A stretch of DNA of 64,000 nucleotides from Vulcanimicrobiota bacterium (GCA_003140215.1 PLJL01000004.1:2142192-2206191), one strand, 5' to 3'. Positions 25,727-35,761 are shown, numbered from the stretch's first letter. A program made the numbers and translations. Notes: generated by a model not told the origin, from the sequence alone.

Positions 25727-27801
25727 GGTCCCGGCTTCACGACGGTGATGTTGACGGATTCTCCCGGTTTGAGCGCGCTGCCCGCTTCGGGTTCGGTGCG
25801 CACGACGTGGCCCGGTTCGAGCGAGCTGTCGGCGGTCTCCGCGATGTTGCCGATCTGATAGCCCGAGGCGATGAGCATCTGCTTCGCCTCATCCAGCGGC
25901 CTGCCCGCAACGTCGGGGATACTCCCCGGGACGCTCCAGAAAATCGTCACCTTCGAGTGCTTCTTCGCCTTCGCATCGGCCTCGGGTTTCTGCAGCGAGA
26001 TCTTACCGGTGGGGTTCGCGGCATCGACGGTGTAGGAAACGGCGACCTCGAAACCGGCACCCGTGAGCGCCGCTTGGGCGGCCGCGGCGTCGAGTCCGAC
26101 GACGTTGGGGACGGTCGTGCTGGAGGCACCCGTGCTCACGATCACCGAGACGGTCGCGTTGGGCGCGACGGTCGCCGACGGCTCGGGGTCCTGCGAGGCG
26201 ATGACGTCGGCGGGGATCGTGTCGTTCTCGGTCTTCTCCGCGATGGTGAGCGTGAGGTTGAGCCGGGCCAGCTTCTGGCGCGCCTCGTCTACGGTCAGGC
26301 TCACGAGGTTCGGCACGACGATCGGTTGCGCGCCCTTCGAGATGCGGACCGTGACGAGATCGTTCTGGCGCACCGACGCGCCGCTGGCGGGGACGACGTC
26401 GATCACTTGATCGGCCGGCACGCCGGCGTTGAACGCTTCGACGATCCGGTAGCGCAGCTTGGCCTTGCGCAGCTCGCTCACCGCGTCGGCGCGGCTGTAC
26501 CCTTTGATGTCGGGAACGTCCACCCGCGGCAGACCACCCGAAACGACTAGCGCGACGACGTCGTTCTTGGCCAGCATCGACCCTGGTGCGGGATCCTGGC
26601 GGATGACGTGATCGGGCGGGACCGAAGCGTCGTCTTCGGTGGTGAGCTTCGACCGCAAGCCGCGCTGCAACAGTTCCTGCTGCGCGGCGGTGGCGCTCTT
26701 GCGAACCAAATCCGGGACCGGGATCGTCGCTGAAGCCGGGAACGCTCCGCCGCGCAGCGCGAAGTAGCCGATAAGGATCGCGGCAGCCAGCAGCACCGGG
26801 AAAATGACCCAGCGCAGGTCGCGCTCGCGTGTCGGCTCGCTCTGGTCCGTTTCGACGACGCGCGCGCCGCGCAATTCGGGCCGGTCGGGCGAGACCGACG
26901 GGCGCGGCGGCGGTTTGACCGTCGGGATCCGCGTCGTGGCGGCGTCGCCGAGCGCGTCGGCGTGCGGGACGTTGGGGCGCTCGCGGGCTTCGCGCAACGC
27001 GCTCGCGAGCTCGGTCGCCGACGCGAAGCGCCCGGCCGGGTTTTTGCGCAGCAGCCGCGCCACGATCGCAGCGACGGCGGGGCTCACCCCGGTGGTGGCA
27101 GGATCGATCGGCGGCGGCTCCTCCGAGACGTGCTTGAGGGCAACCGCGACGGGGTTATCGCCGGTAAAGGGCAGCGCCCCGGTCAGCATCTGGTAGAGCA
27201 CGACGCCGACCGAATAGAGGTCCGCGCGCTCATCGATGTCGTGGCCTTGCGCCTGCTCGGGTGAGATATAGGCGACGCTTCCCATCACCATCCCGGGCTG
27301 CGTCACGCCCAACGTGTGCTCGGAGACCGCGCGCGCGATCCCGAAGTCGCTGAGCTTCACGACGTCGTCGCTGGTGACCAGGATGTTGGCCGGCTTGACG
27401 TCGCGGTGCAGGAGCCCCTGACGATGGGCGTACGCCAGCCCGCTGGCGATCTGGATCGCGTAGTCGACGGCGACCGGCTCGGGCAGCACGCGCTCCGCGC
27501 GCATCAGCTCGGCCAGCGTCGTCCCGTCGACGAGCTCCATGACGATGTAGTACGCGTCGTCCTCGCGCCCGAAATCGTAGACGTTGACGATGTTGGGATG
27601 CGACAGCTTGGCTGCGGACTGCGCTTCATACGAGAAGCGCTTGACGAAGTCGTCGTCGGTCGCGTACTGCTCGCGCAGAACTTTGATCGCCACGCGCCGC
27701 CGCAACAGCGTATCGGTACCGACGTACACGTTCGCCATCCCCCCATTTCCGAGGATGCCGTCGACGCGGTAGCGGTTATTGAAAATCTTCTCGGTCTGAA
27801 T
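25723..27801 (-). CDS. pknB: PASTA-domain Ser/Thr protein kinase (PknB/PrkC-like), non-canonical start
   Basis: An envelope-sensing kinase of about 692 residues. The kinase domain includes RYRVDGILGNGGMANVYVG (glycine loop), VAIKVL, LLHRDVKPANI and KLSDFGIA. One membrane helix follows (WVIFPVLLAAAILIGYFAL, about 335-353), then five PASTA repeats to the end, which in relatives bind muropeptides or lipid II. The first ATG (27738) lies after the glycine loop and would remove it, so the true start must be upstream. The frame stays open but has no ATG, GTG or TTG. The only near-cognate codon in place is ATT at 27801..27799, at the junction with repeat copy 4. The gene ends coupled to ruvC and follows a class B PBP. 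Confidence 0.9.
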   Translation of the reverse strand: MQTEKIFNNRYRVDGILGNGGMANVYVGTDTLLRRRVAIKVLREQYATDDDFVKRFSYEAQSAAKLSHPNIVNVYDFGREDDAYYIVMELVDGTTLAELMRAERVLPEPVAVDYAIQIASGLAYAHRQGLLHRDVKPANILVTSDDVVKLSDFGIARAVSEHTLGVTQPGMVMGSVAYISPEQAQGHDIDERADLYSVGVVLYQMLTGALPFTGDNPVAVALKHVSEEPPPIDPATTGVSPAVAAIVARLLRKNPAGRFASATELASALREARERPNVPHADALGDAATTRIPTVKPPPRPSVSPDRPELRGARVVETDQSEPTRERDLRWVIFPVLLAAAILIGYFALRGGAFPASATIPVPDLVRKSATAAQQELLQRGLRSKLTTEDDASVPPDHVIRQDPAPGSMLAKNDVVALVVSGGLPRVDVPDIKGYSRADAVSELRKAKLRYRIVEAFNAGVPADQVIDVVPASGASVRQNDLVTVRISKGAQPIVVPNLVSLTVDEARQKLARLNLTLTIAEKTENDTIPADVIASQDPEPSATVAPNATVSVIVSTGASSTTVPNVVGLDAAAAQAALTGAGFEVAVSYTVDAANPTGKISLQKPEADAKAKKHSKVTIFWSVPGSIPDVAGRPLDEAKQMLIASGYQIGNIAETADSSLEPGHVVRTEPEAGSALKPGESVNITVVKPGP

Positions 27802-27954
27802 GGCGCTACGCCCCCGGCTCCGCGCCCCCCACGCGGTGCGTGGGGCCCCCGGACCGAGCTCGCAACGAGCACCCGAGCGGGGCTCGATGGTCCTGCGCTC
27901 GCTCCATCACCGTTGCGGCCGAACGATGGTCCTGCGCTCGCTCCATCACCATTG
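27802..27954 (-). repeat. Dispersed start-codon-abutting repeat, copy 4 (upstream of the PASTA kinase)
   Basis: The longest copy. The distal block GGTGATGGAGCGAGCGCAGG is present twice in tandem about 40 bases apart. CGTTGCGAGCTCGGTCC and the hairpin CCCCACGC-ACC-GCGTGGGG follow. The gene-proximal block is altered: GGGCGTAGCGCCATTCAG replaces GGGCGGAGCGCCGTTAGA-ATG, so both the GGAG and the usual start codon are lost. The element spans almost all of the gap from the penicillin-binding protein gene to the kinase. Confidence 0.85.
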
Positions 27955-27959
27955 CGCAG

Positions 27960-29354
27960 CTACGTTCGATGGCGGGCGAGCGCTACCCTTAGGACCTCGC
28001 GGGCGATGGGTGCGGCGTAGGTGCCTCCATACCCGACGTTCTCCACGACGATCGCCACGGCGACGCGCGGCGCCTCGGCCGGGGCGAAGGCGACGAACCA
28101 CGCGTGCGACCGGCCGTGGGGGTTGGTGGCGGTGCCGGTCTTGCCGGCGACGGTGACGCCGGGAAGCTGGGCAGCCGTACCGGTGCCGCGCTGCACGACC
28201 GCGATCATCAGGTCGCGGACCTCGTGCGCGGTCTCCGTCGAGATGGGCTGGGCGAGCGTCTCGGGGCGCGTGGCGATCCCGGTTTCACTTCCGGCGATGC
28301 GGCGCACCAAGAATGGCCGCGGGGTGGTGCCGTCGTGCGCGATCGTCGCGGCGATGAGTGCCATGCGCATCGGCGTGACGAGCAGCGAGGCCTGTCCGAA
28401 CCCCAGCTGCGCCAGAATCCCGGCATAGACGTCCTTTTTGGCCGGCAGACGATCCGGCGAAACCGCGAGATCGAAATCAACCGGCTGGCCGAGTCCCCAC
28501 TTTCCCGCGTATTCGAACCAGGTGTTCACGCCGATCTTGAGCGCGATCTGCGCGAAGTCGACGTTTGAGCTCAACGCGAACGCACCGGTGAGGTCCTGCG
28601 TCCCGGTGACCTCCTCTTCGTCGTTGTGAACGCGAAAGTTGCCGATCGTGAGCCCGCCGTAGTCGCTAAACGTCGACTGCGGCGTGACGATGCCGGCATC
28701 GAGCGCATCGGCCGCCGTGACCACCTTGAACGTCGATCCCGGTGGATACAGGCCACCCGTCGAGCGGTCGAGCAGCGGCGACGACGGATCCTTCAAGAGC
28801 GACGGCCACAGCGCATCGAGCTTGTTGGGATCGTACGCGGGCAGCGATGCCAGCGCGAGCACTGCGCCGGTTCGCGGATCCATTACTACGCCGGCGGCGC
28901 GCGGATAGCGCGATAGGCTGCCGACGAGCGTGCTCTGGATGGTGAGGTCGAGCGTCGTGACGATGTCGGCTCCGCGCGGCGCGCCATGGCTTCCGCCGAC
29001 GATCTGCCGCAGCTGCGAGATCGGGTCGACCGCATCGGTGTGCGCGGTCAGCGCGCGGTCGAACGCGTCCTCGAGACCCGACGTCCCGTAGCGCCCCGAG
29101 GCGTACCCGACGGGTTGCGCGACCAGCGCGCCCTGGGGATACACGCGCTTCGCGCCGCGCGTGACGCCCAGCGGAGTCCCGTCCGAGGCCAGGATCGAGC
29201 CGCGCCCGACGGCGATCGCGGTGTGGCGCGGATTGTACTGGCTGACGGTCAGCCGCGGGCCTTCCACGACTTGCAGCCAGAGCTGGCGCACCGCGACGAT
29301 CGCGAACAGCGCGACGAAGATCGCGCCGAGCCGCGCGATCGCGCGATCGGTCAC
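27960..29354 (-). CDS. pbpA: Class B penicillin-binding protein (PbpA/FtsI-like transpeptidase)
   Basis: A peptidoglycan transpeptidase of 464 residues with an N-terminal membrane anchor (ARLGAIFVALFAIVAVRQLW). A short dimerisation region (RGSILASDGTPLG) and a transpeptidase domain follow with SxxK in PPGSTFKVV (Ser about 202), SxN in ALSSNVDF (about 259) and KTG in VAGKTGTATNP (about 405). This is the compact PbpA form of actinobacterial-type elongation/division clusters that also carry a PASTA kinase, but no FtsW/RodA gene is next to it here. The start is GTG 29354. The following kinase could regulate it. Confidence 0.93.
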   Translation of the reverse strand: MTDRAIARLGAIFVALFAIVAVRQLWLQVVEGPRLTVSQYNPRHTAIAVGRGSILASDGTPLGVTRGAKRVYPQGALVAQPVGYASGRYGTSGLEDAFDRALTAHTDAVDPISQLRQIVGGSHGAPRGADIVTTLDLTIQSTLVGSLSRYPRAAGVVMDPRTGAVLALASLPAYDPNKLDALWPSLLKDPSSPLLDRSTGGLYPPGSTFKVVTAADALDAGIVTPQSTFSDYGGLTIGNFRVHNDEEEVTGTQDLTGAFALSSNVDFAQIALKIGVNTWFEYAGKWGLGQPVDFDLAVSPDRLPAKKDVYAGILAQLGFGQASLLVTPMRMALIAATIAHDGTTPRPFLVRRIAGSETGIATRPETLAQPISTETAHEVRDLMIAVVQRGTGTAAQLPGVTVAGKTGTATNPHGRSHAWFVAFAPAEAPRVAVAIVVENVGYGGTYAAPIAREVLRVALARHRT

Positions 29355-29375
29355 GTGACGGTCCGCACCGCGCGG

Positions 29376-30158
29376 TTACTCCGCGCCGGGCTCATCGACG
29401 ACGTCGGTCACTTGGGCGGTGCGTTCGCGCAGCAGCGTGTACCCGCCGTTGGTCGTCACCGCGAGGTGCGCGTGCGCGCCGTCGCCGCCGATCGCCTCGT
29501 TGAGCAGGCGTCGCGCGATTTCGTCGTCGAGGCCGTCGATCGCCAGGATCGCGTCGACGGCGACGTCGTCGAGCAGCGGTCCGGCGACGTACGCGGCGTG
29601 CGGAATCGTCTCCCACAAACGGTCCTCGTAGGGGGCATTGCGCCACGGGCCGCGCTTACCGAACACGGTTGCGTGATAGTCCCATGCGCACAACCGGCGT
29701 TCGTTCCACATGAAGTGGTCGCGAACGCAGGTGCGCCGGCAGATGGAGCATTGGACGAGCGCTTCGGGCGGGCGGCTCAACGCGTCGAGGATGTCCTCGG
29801 GAAGGTCGTCGACGTTCACGATCGCGTCGTCGCTGAGCGCTTCGGGGACCGCTGCCGACCACCCGACGCGGGCCAGCAGTTCCAGCTCGCGCAGCGAGGA
29901 GACGAACGAACGCTCGTCGCTCGGGTCGAAGGTCTGATCCGCCCACGCTCCGAGGTTGTCGGAGGCAACGCCGACGCGCTGCCAGTTCTCCCCCAGCACC
30001 ACGCCGATCGGCGTCCACGCGAGCGGGACGAGCCACGCCGTCACCTGGCGGTTCTCCGGCACCAGCGACGACGTGAACGCCAGCGTGCTGGCGTTCCCGC
30101 CCAGGACGTAGGCGCGGGCTTCGCTCTTGGCCGGAGGGTCGGCGATGGGAATGCTCAC
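29376..30158 (-). CDS. Hypothetical protein with Cys-rich (putative zinc) knuckle
   Basis: About 260 residues, soluble, family not recognised. Around residues 160-185 it has CSICRRTCVRDHFMWNERRL followed by CAWDYH, a CxxC...C...CxxxH arrangement that could hold zinc. The N-terminal half is beta-rich (ARAYVLGGNASTLAFTSSLV) and the C-terminal part has repeated AxDDIxxLLxE-like helices and a terminal beta segment. GTG 30158 (VSIPIADPP) is preferred; a TTG at 30203 would add an Arg/Ala-rich extension. It lies 21 bases upstream of the PBP gene in the same direction, so an envelope or regulatory role is possible but unproven. Confidence 0.65.
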   Translation of the reverse strand: MSIPIADPPAKSEARAYVLGGNASTLAFTSSLVPENRQVTAWLVPLAWTPIGVVLGENWQRVGVASDNLGAWADQTFDPSDERSFVSSLRELELLARVGWSAAVPEALSDDAIVNVDDLPEDILDALSRPPEALVQCSICRRTCVRDHFMWNERRLCAWDYHATVFGKRGPWRNAPYEDRLWETIPHAAYVAGPLLDDVAVDAILAIDGLDDEIARRLLNEAIGGDGAHAHLAVTTNGGYTLLRERTAQVTDVVDEPGAE

Positions 30159-30215
30159 CGCGCTGCGTACGGCGCGGCGCGCCTGCGCTCCCGCCGTCAG
30201 CAATCCGATTCGCTG

Positions 30216-31370
30216 CTAGTGACGCAGAACGACGCCGGCGATCGCGCCGAAAAGGACATAGGCCTGGTCCGGTACGCGCTTAGCGAGCCGCGGCCCGGCG
30301 AGCACGACGACCAGCAACAAAACGCTGAACCCGTCGAGAATGACGGGGCGCCCGATGAGATACGTCGTGCCGGCAAGCACGCCGACGACTGCGACCGTCA
30401 CGCCGCGAACGAAGCCGGCTACGCGGGGATGCGCGCCGTAGCGCAAGAGCAGCGGCGTCGCGAGGACGGTCAAGACGATCGACGGCAAGAAGATCCCCAG
30501 CGTCGCCGCCGTAGCCCCGGCAAATCCATCGACGACGTAGCCCACGAACGTCGCGGTGATGACGACCGGCCCCGGGGAGATCATTCCGACAGCGACCGCG
30601 TCGACGAACGTCTGGTTGTCGATCCAGTGATACTGATCGACGATGTAGGTCTTCACGAACGACACGACGACCAGCCCGCTGCCGAATACGAGAAAACCGG
30701 TCTTGAGAAAAAACCAGAACAACGCCGGCGCGAGTCCGGACGACGGTACGGCCAACCCGAGCAACACCGGCGCGCCGACCGCGCGCAACGTCGACGGCGG
30801 GGATGCGGGGATCGGGACGGGTGGGACCTTCGGCCGGGGCGCGAATGCGACGATCCCCAAGACACCGGCCGCCAGAAACAGCCACGCCAATTCGCGTTGC
30901 AGCGCGATCGTTACGACGCCGGCCACGATCGCGACGGCCCAGGCGGGATAGTCGTGCTTGAGCGTCTTGCGGCCGAGGTTCCAGCTCGCGCGCAGGATGA
31001 GCGCTACGACGACCGGGCCAATGCCGTAGAAAAGGCCGCGGACGAGCCCGGCGCCTGCGAAGCGCTCGTAGAGTGCTGCGATGGTCACGACGATCGCGAA
31101 CGGCGGCAGCGCGAAAACGATCGCGATGGCGAACGCGCCCAGCACTCCGTGCGTCACGTAGCCGCAGTAGACGCCGAGTTGGTACGCCATCGGCCCGGGG
31201 CACGCGGTCGCGATCGCGAGGCCGCGGTCGTACGACGCTTCGTCGAGCCAGCCGCGCTTTTCGACCAGATCGCGGCGCATGTAGTTGGCGAGCGCGACGG
31301 GTCCGCCGAACCCGGTGGCGCCGAGCATCAGAAAGTACCGCACGAGGTCGAATAGCGACGGCCGCGTCAT
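30216..31370 (-). CDS. chrA: ChrA-family chromate/anion transporter
   Basis: A bidomain membrane protein of about 384 residues with 10-12 helices. Both CHR halves are visible: GATGFGGPVALANYMRRDLV with ATACPGPMAYQLGVYCGY in the first, and KTGFLVFGSGLVVVSFVKTY with VAVGMISPGPVVITATFVG in the second. FGGP and the PGP motifs are the family hallmarks. It likely exports chromate, though many ChrA homologues have unproven substrates. ATG 31370 overlaps the upstream MFS gene stop as ATGA, so both are one transcript, probably controlled by the palindrome at 32516. Confidence 0.9.
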   Translation of the reverse strand: MTRPSLFDLVRYFLMLGATGFGGPVALANYMRRDLVEKRGWLDEASYDRGLAIATACPGPMAYQLGVYCGYVTHGVLGAFAIAIVFALPPFAIVVTIAALYERFAGAGLVRGLFYGIGPVVVALILRASWNLGRKTLKHDYPAWAVAIVAGVVTIALQRELAWLFLAAGVLGIVAFAPRPKVPPVPIPASPPSTLRAVGAPVLLGLAVPSSGLAPALFWFFLKTGFLVFGSGLVVVSFVKTYIVDQYHWIDNQTFVDAVAVGMISPGPVVITATFVGYVVDGFAGATAATLGIFLPSIVLTVLATPLLLRYGAHPRVAGFVRGVTVAVVGVLAGTTYLIGRPVILDGFSVLLLVVVLAGPRLAKRVPDQAYVLFGAIAGVVLRH

Positions 31371-32527
31371 TGCGGCTCCGTGACGGTGGGCGCGTGCTCG
31401 TCGACCGGTACGTTGCGAAACGTCGCGAGCAGCGAGAGGTCGTAGACGATCTTTAGCGCGCCGGCCAGAACGAATGGGAGGCCGGCTGCGGCGAGTTGAA
31501 ACGCGATGCCGGTCAGCACCGGTGCGATCGAGGCAGCGGCCGGCCTCACCGCCGCGGTCACGCCGGCGGCGCGGGGACGATCGTGCGGCGGCACGAGCGA
31601 CAGCGTGTAGGCCTGCCGCGTCGGGACGTCCATCTGCGACAGGGCGGATCGCACCAGCAACACCGTCGCCGCGAGTGCAAACGACGGCATGAACGGCAAG
31701 AGGCACAGCAACACGTTGGACGGCAGGTGCGTGAACACCATCGTGTTGAGGAGGCCGATGCGCGCCGCAACCTGGGCCGCGAGCACATACGATGCCGCCG
31801 CGAGCAGGTTCGCGCCGAACAACAGCGGGCCGATCGTTTCAGCGCCGACCCCGAACCGCACCGAGAACCAGTACGCGATGAACGCCTGGACGATGAAGCC
31901 GCCGGCGAAGGCGTCCAGCGCGAACAGCGCAGCAAGGCGTTCGACGATCCCGAACGGCGCACGCGTTTGACGAACCGGCTCGGCGACCGTCACCTGCTCG
32001 TCGTTCATCACGAACGCGACGAGCACCACAACCGCGCCGGCCGCGGCGTAGAGCACCAAGACGCCCGGATACGTCAGAACGGCCGCCGCCAGCGCGCCGA
32101 AAGCGATCGCCGCGGCGCTGGCGACGTTGTACACCGACAGCCGGCGCGTCATCCCGGCGGATTCGCCGGCCAGCGCCGCCTGCTCGATCGCGGCGAACGG
32201 TCCGACGTCCTGGCCGCCCGGACTCACCACGCCGAGCAGGCATGCGCAGACGATCGCCGGCTCCCCGCCGGCCAGCAGCACCGCGGCGACGATCATCGCG
32301 CCGCCGCCCATCCCAAGGGTAGCCCGCGTACCAAACGCCCCGACGAGGCGGCCGGTGAGCGCCGACGTCAGGGCACCGGCGAGCAGCGCCGTCGTGATCG
32401 CCGCGCCGATCCCGATCGGTGAAAAGCCCCGCGCCGCAAGGGCCTCGGCGAGCACGACGGCCAGGGCCCCGTAAGCCAGCGAGCGCGCCGTGCGCGAGGC
32501 GAGAATGTATCGATTTCTATGTAACAC
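31367..32527 (-). CDS. MFS transporter
   Basis: A major facilitator protein of about 386 residues with 12 predicted helices and a short cytoplasmic loop (MNDEQVTVAEPVRQTRAP) in the middle. Motifs include TGRLVGAFGTRATLGMGGG (motif A region) and SQMDVPTRQAYTLSLVPPHDR between helices 10 and 11. This last segment is typical of efflux-type MFS proteins found with heavy-metal or oxyanion genes. The substrate is unknown. The likely start is GTG 32527, inside the spacer of a perfect palindrome, suggesting tight repression. It is coupled to chrA by ATGA. Confidence 0.88.
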   Translation of the reverse strand: MLHRNRYILASRTARSLAYGALAVVLAEALAARGFSPIGIGAAITTALLAGALTSALTGRLVGAFGTRATLGMGGGAMIVAAVLLAGGEPAIVCACLLGVVSPGGQDVGPFAAIEQAALAGESAGMTRRLSVYNVASAAAIAFGALAAAVLTYPGVLVLYAAAGAVVVLVAFVMNDEQVTVAEPVRQTRAPFGIVERLAALFALDAFAGGFIVQAFIAYWFSVRFGVGAETIGPLLFGANLLAAASYVLAAQVAARIGLLNTMVFTHLPSNVLLCLLPFMPSFALAATVLLVRSALSQMDVPTRQAYTLSLVPPHDRPRAAGVTAAVRPAAASIAPVLTGIAFQLAAAGLPFVLAGALKIVYDLSLLATFRNVPVDEHAPTVTEPQ

Positions 32528-32539
32528 TAATTACATAGA
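32516..32539. promoter_or_regulatory. Perfect AT-rich palindrome over the MFS start codon (operator)
   Basis: A 9-bp perfect inverted repeat, TCTATGTAA and TTACATAGA, separated by CACTAA, stands out in GC-rich DNA. The MFS start codon (GTG on the minus strand) lies in the spacer. ATGT...ACAT half-sites resemble operators of PadR- or TetR-class repressors. No repressor gene is adjacent, so the regulator must be encoded elsewhere. A protein bound here would block initiation and probably transcription of MFS-chrA. Confidence 0.7.
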
Positions 32540-32621
32540 GAGTAGCACATCGTACGGATGACGCAAGACCGTGTATGGGCGAGATCGAGGCCCGCCCTTC
32601 GTCCGCGTGTTCGGCTGGGGC

Positions 32622-32647
32622 TCCGCGCCGGTCGCACCGGCCGCGGA
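32622..32647 (-). terminator. Strong hairpin after dctP
   Basis: TCCGCG-CCGGT-CGC-ACCGG-C-CGCGGA forms an 11-bp stem with one bulged C and a 3-nt loop, 14 bases beyond the TRAP gene stop on the minus strand. No T-run follows, but position and stability suit a transcription end or mRNA-stabilising stem before the MFS promoter. Confidence 0.5.
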
Positions 32648-32660
32648 ACCCACCGCGCTC

Positions 32661-33677
32661 TTAGGCCAACTTCCCGGAGTACGACTCCAAGAGATCCCAG
32701 GCGGCATTTCCGAACTCCGCCTTCCAGTGCTTGTAGTAGTCGCCCAGCTTGGCGCGCATCGTGGCCCGATCCGCGGCGCTGAGGTCGTTGACCGTCATCC
32801 CTTGCGACTTGAGCTTGCCGATCAGGCTGTCGTTGAGTTTCATCACGTCGGCGCGCTGGCGGTCGGTGATCCGCGAGGCGTTGCGCGTCACGATCCCCTG
32901 AACGTCGGACGGAAGCTTGTTGAACCAGTCGCTCTCGGCGAGGAGCCAGTAGCCGCCCCACATATGGCTGCTCAGGCTCAGATTCTTCTGCACCTCGTAG
33001 AAGCGCGCGAACTCGATATTCGCCAGCGGATTCTCCTGACCGTCGACGACCTTCGTCTGCAGGGCGGTGTACAGCTCGCTGAAGTTCAGCGGCGTCGGCG
33101 CCGCACCGAGGGACTTGAACAGGTCCAGCGCCATGCGGCTGTTCGGCGTGCGGATCTTCATCCCGGCGATGTCGCCGGCGTTGTGCACCGGCTTCGTGCT
33201 CGTCGTGATCTCGCGCATCCCGTTCTCCCAGATCTTGTCGAACGCGTGCAGACCCTTGGTGGCGATCTCGCCGCGAACGTACGCGCCGAGCTTGCCGTCG
33301 AACGCGCGGAACGCTTGCGCTGAGTCGTTGAATGCGAACCCGACGCTTTGAATCGCGGCGACGGGCACGACCGATTCGAGGATGCCGCCGTCGAGCGTCA
33401 TGACCTGTAACGCCCCGGACCTGAGCTGCGCCAGCATCTGGGTGTCGCCGCCGAGCTGGTTGTTGGGGAACACCGTGACGTCGAGCCGGCCGTTGGTGTC
33501 CTTGCGAACCGCGTCCCAGAGGTCTTTCATCGCCACGCTCAGGGGGTGGTCGACGGGCTGGTTCGTCCCGGCCTTGCCGGTGAAGTCAGCGGCCGCCGCG
33601 GGTGAACGGACGATCGCGACGGTCGCAAATGCCGCAGCCGAAGACGTGAGGAACGCGCCGCGCGTAGTACCGCTCAT
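32661..33677 (-). CDS. TRAP transporter solute-binding protein, DctP family
   Basis: A periplasmic carboxylate-type binding protein of 338 residues. An export signal (residues 1-30, ending AAAA) has the layout of a Tat signal (TTRGAFL) but only one Arg, so Sec export is more likely. The DctP core includes GRLDVTVFPNNQLGGDTQML, then GMKIRTPNSRMALDLFKSLG, which contains the conserved Arg that pairs with ligand carboxylates, and VVDGQENPLANI. No DctQ/DctM membrane subunits are nearby, so it is an orphan component here. TAGGAGAGG precedes the ATG. The gene is divergent from the CoA transferase gene. Confidence 0.92.
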   Translation of the reverse strand: MSGTTRGAFLTSSAAAFATVAIVRSPAAAADFTGKAGTNQPVDHPLSVAMKDLWDAVRKDTNGRLDVTVFPNNQLGGDTQMLAQLRSGALQVMTLDGGILESVVPVAAIQSVGFAFNDSAQAFRAFDGKLGAYVRGEIATKGLHAFDKIWENGMREITTSTKPVHNAGDIAGMKIRTPNSRMALDLFKSLGAAPTPLNFSELYTALQTKVVDGQENPLANIEFARFYEVQKNLSLSSHMWGGYWLLAESDWFNKLPSDVQGIVTRNASRITDRQRADVMKLNDSLIGKLKSQGMTVNDLSAADRATMRAKLGDYYKHWKAEFGNAAWDLLESYSGKLA

Positions 33678-33790
33678 GAGCCTCTCCTAACCTGGATGCC
33701 GGGTTCGCGAACTAGCCCGCTCCGGCGGCCCAATCCTGCCGGGCGGTCACGGACGAGGACTAAGCGACGGGGCATCGGCAATCCCGGAGA

Positions 33791-34986
<1,196 letters not shown>

Positions 34987-34990
<4 letters not shown>

Positions 34991-35757
34991 TTCGGGTCGA
35001 GCGCCGCGAGGCGGGGATCGCCTGGGTCGTCTTCGACCGCCCCCAAGCCCGCAACGCATTGACCTTCGCGATGTGGGATCGGCTGCGCGAAGTCGCCGGC
35101 GAGCTCGATGCCGACGCGGACGTGCGCGTCGTGGTCTTCACGGGAGCAGGCTCGCAGGCGTTCGTCGCCGGCACCGACATCGCCGAGTTCCGGGCGATGC
35201 GCGGCGCTGACGACGGCGTCGCGTACGAAGCCCGCATCGAAGGCGTCATCGGCGCGCTCGAGGCGATTCACGTGCCGACGATCGCCGCGATCGCCGGAGC
35301 GTGCACCGGCGGCGGCGTGAGCATCGCCGCGGCCTGCGATCTGCGCATCGGCTCGACCGATGCGCGCATCGGCGTGCCGATCGCCCGCACGCTGGGCAAT
35401 TGCGTCTCACTGCGCAACATCGCCCGCATCGCCGCGATCGTCGGGCTCGACGCGGTCAAGGCGTTGCTGCTCACCGGACGGCTGCTCGACGCCGGCGAAG
35501 CGCTGCGCGCCGGCTTGTTGAACGAGGTAGTCGAGCCCGAAGCGCTCGCCGCGCGGGCGCAAGCGCTGGCTGAGGAGATCGCCGCGTTGGCACCGCTCAC
35601 GTTGCGCGTCACCAAGGAGATGTGCCGCCGGCTCCGCGACGCGACGCCGTTGCCGGACTACGAGGACCTCATCCGCGCCTGCTACGGCAGCGCCGACTTC
35701 CGCGAAGGCTTGACCGCGTTCCTCGACAAGCGGCGACCGCGCTGGACCGGCTCGTAG
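34987..35757 (+). CDS. Enoyl-CoA hydratase/isomerase family protein
   Basis: A crotonase-fold enzyme of 256 residues. The oxyanion-hole segments are GSQAFVAGTDIAEF (about 50-63) and IAGACTGGGVSIAAACDLRI (about 100-119). In place of the hydratase Glu pair the region around GVPIARTLGNCVSL has no clear catalytic Glu at the first site, so hydratase activity is not certain; isomerase or another crotonase reaction is possible. ATG 34987 overlaps the CoA transferase stop. Together they look like a two-gene catabolic unit. Confidence 0.88.
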
Positions 35758-35761
35758 CGGG

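Noticed and set aside
28986..31355. Long plus-strand frame of 789 codons across the PBP, zinc-knuckle and chrA genes
   Set aside because: Shadow of three well-supported minus-strand genes; composition is low complexity (RRRD-rich) and no domain is visible.
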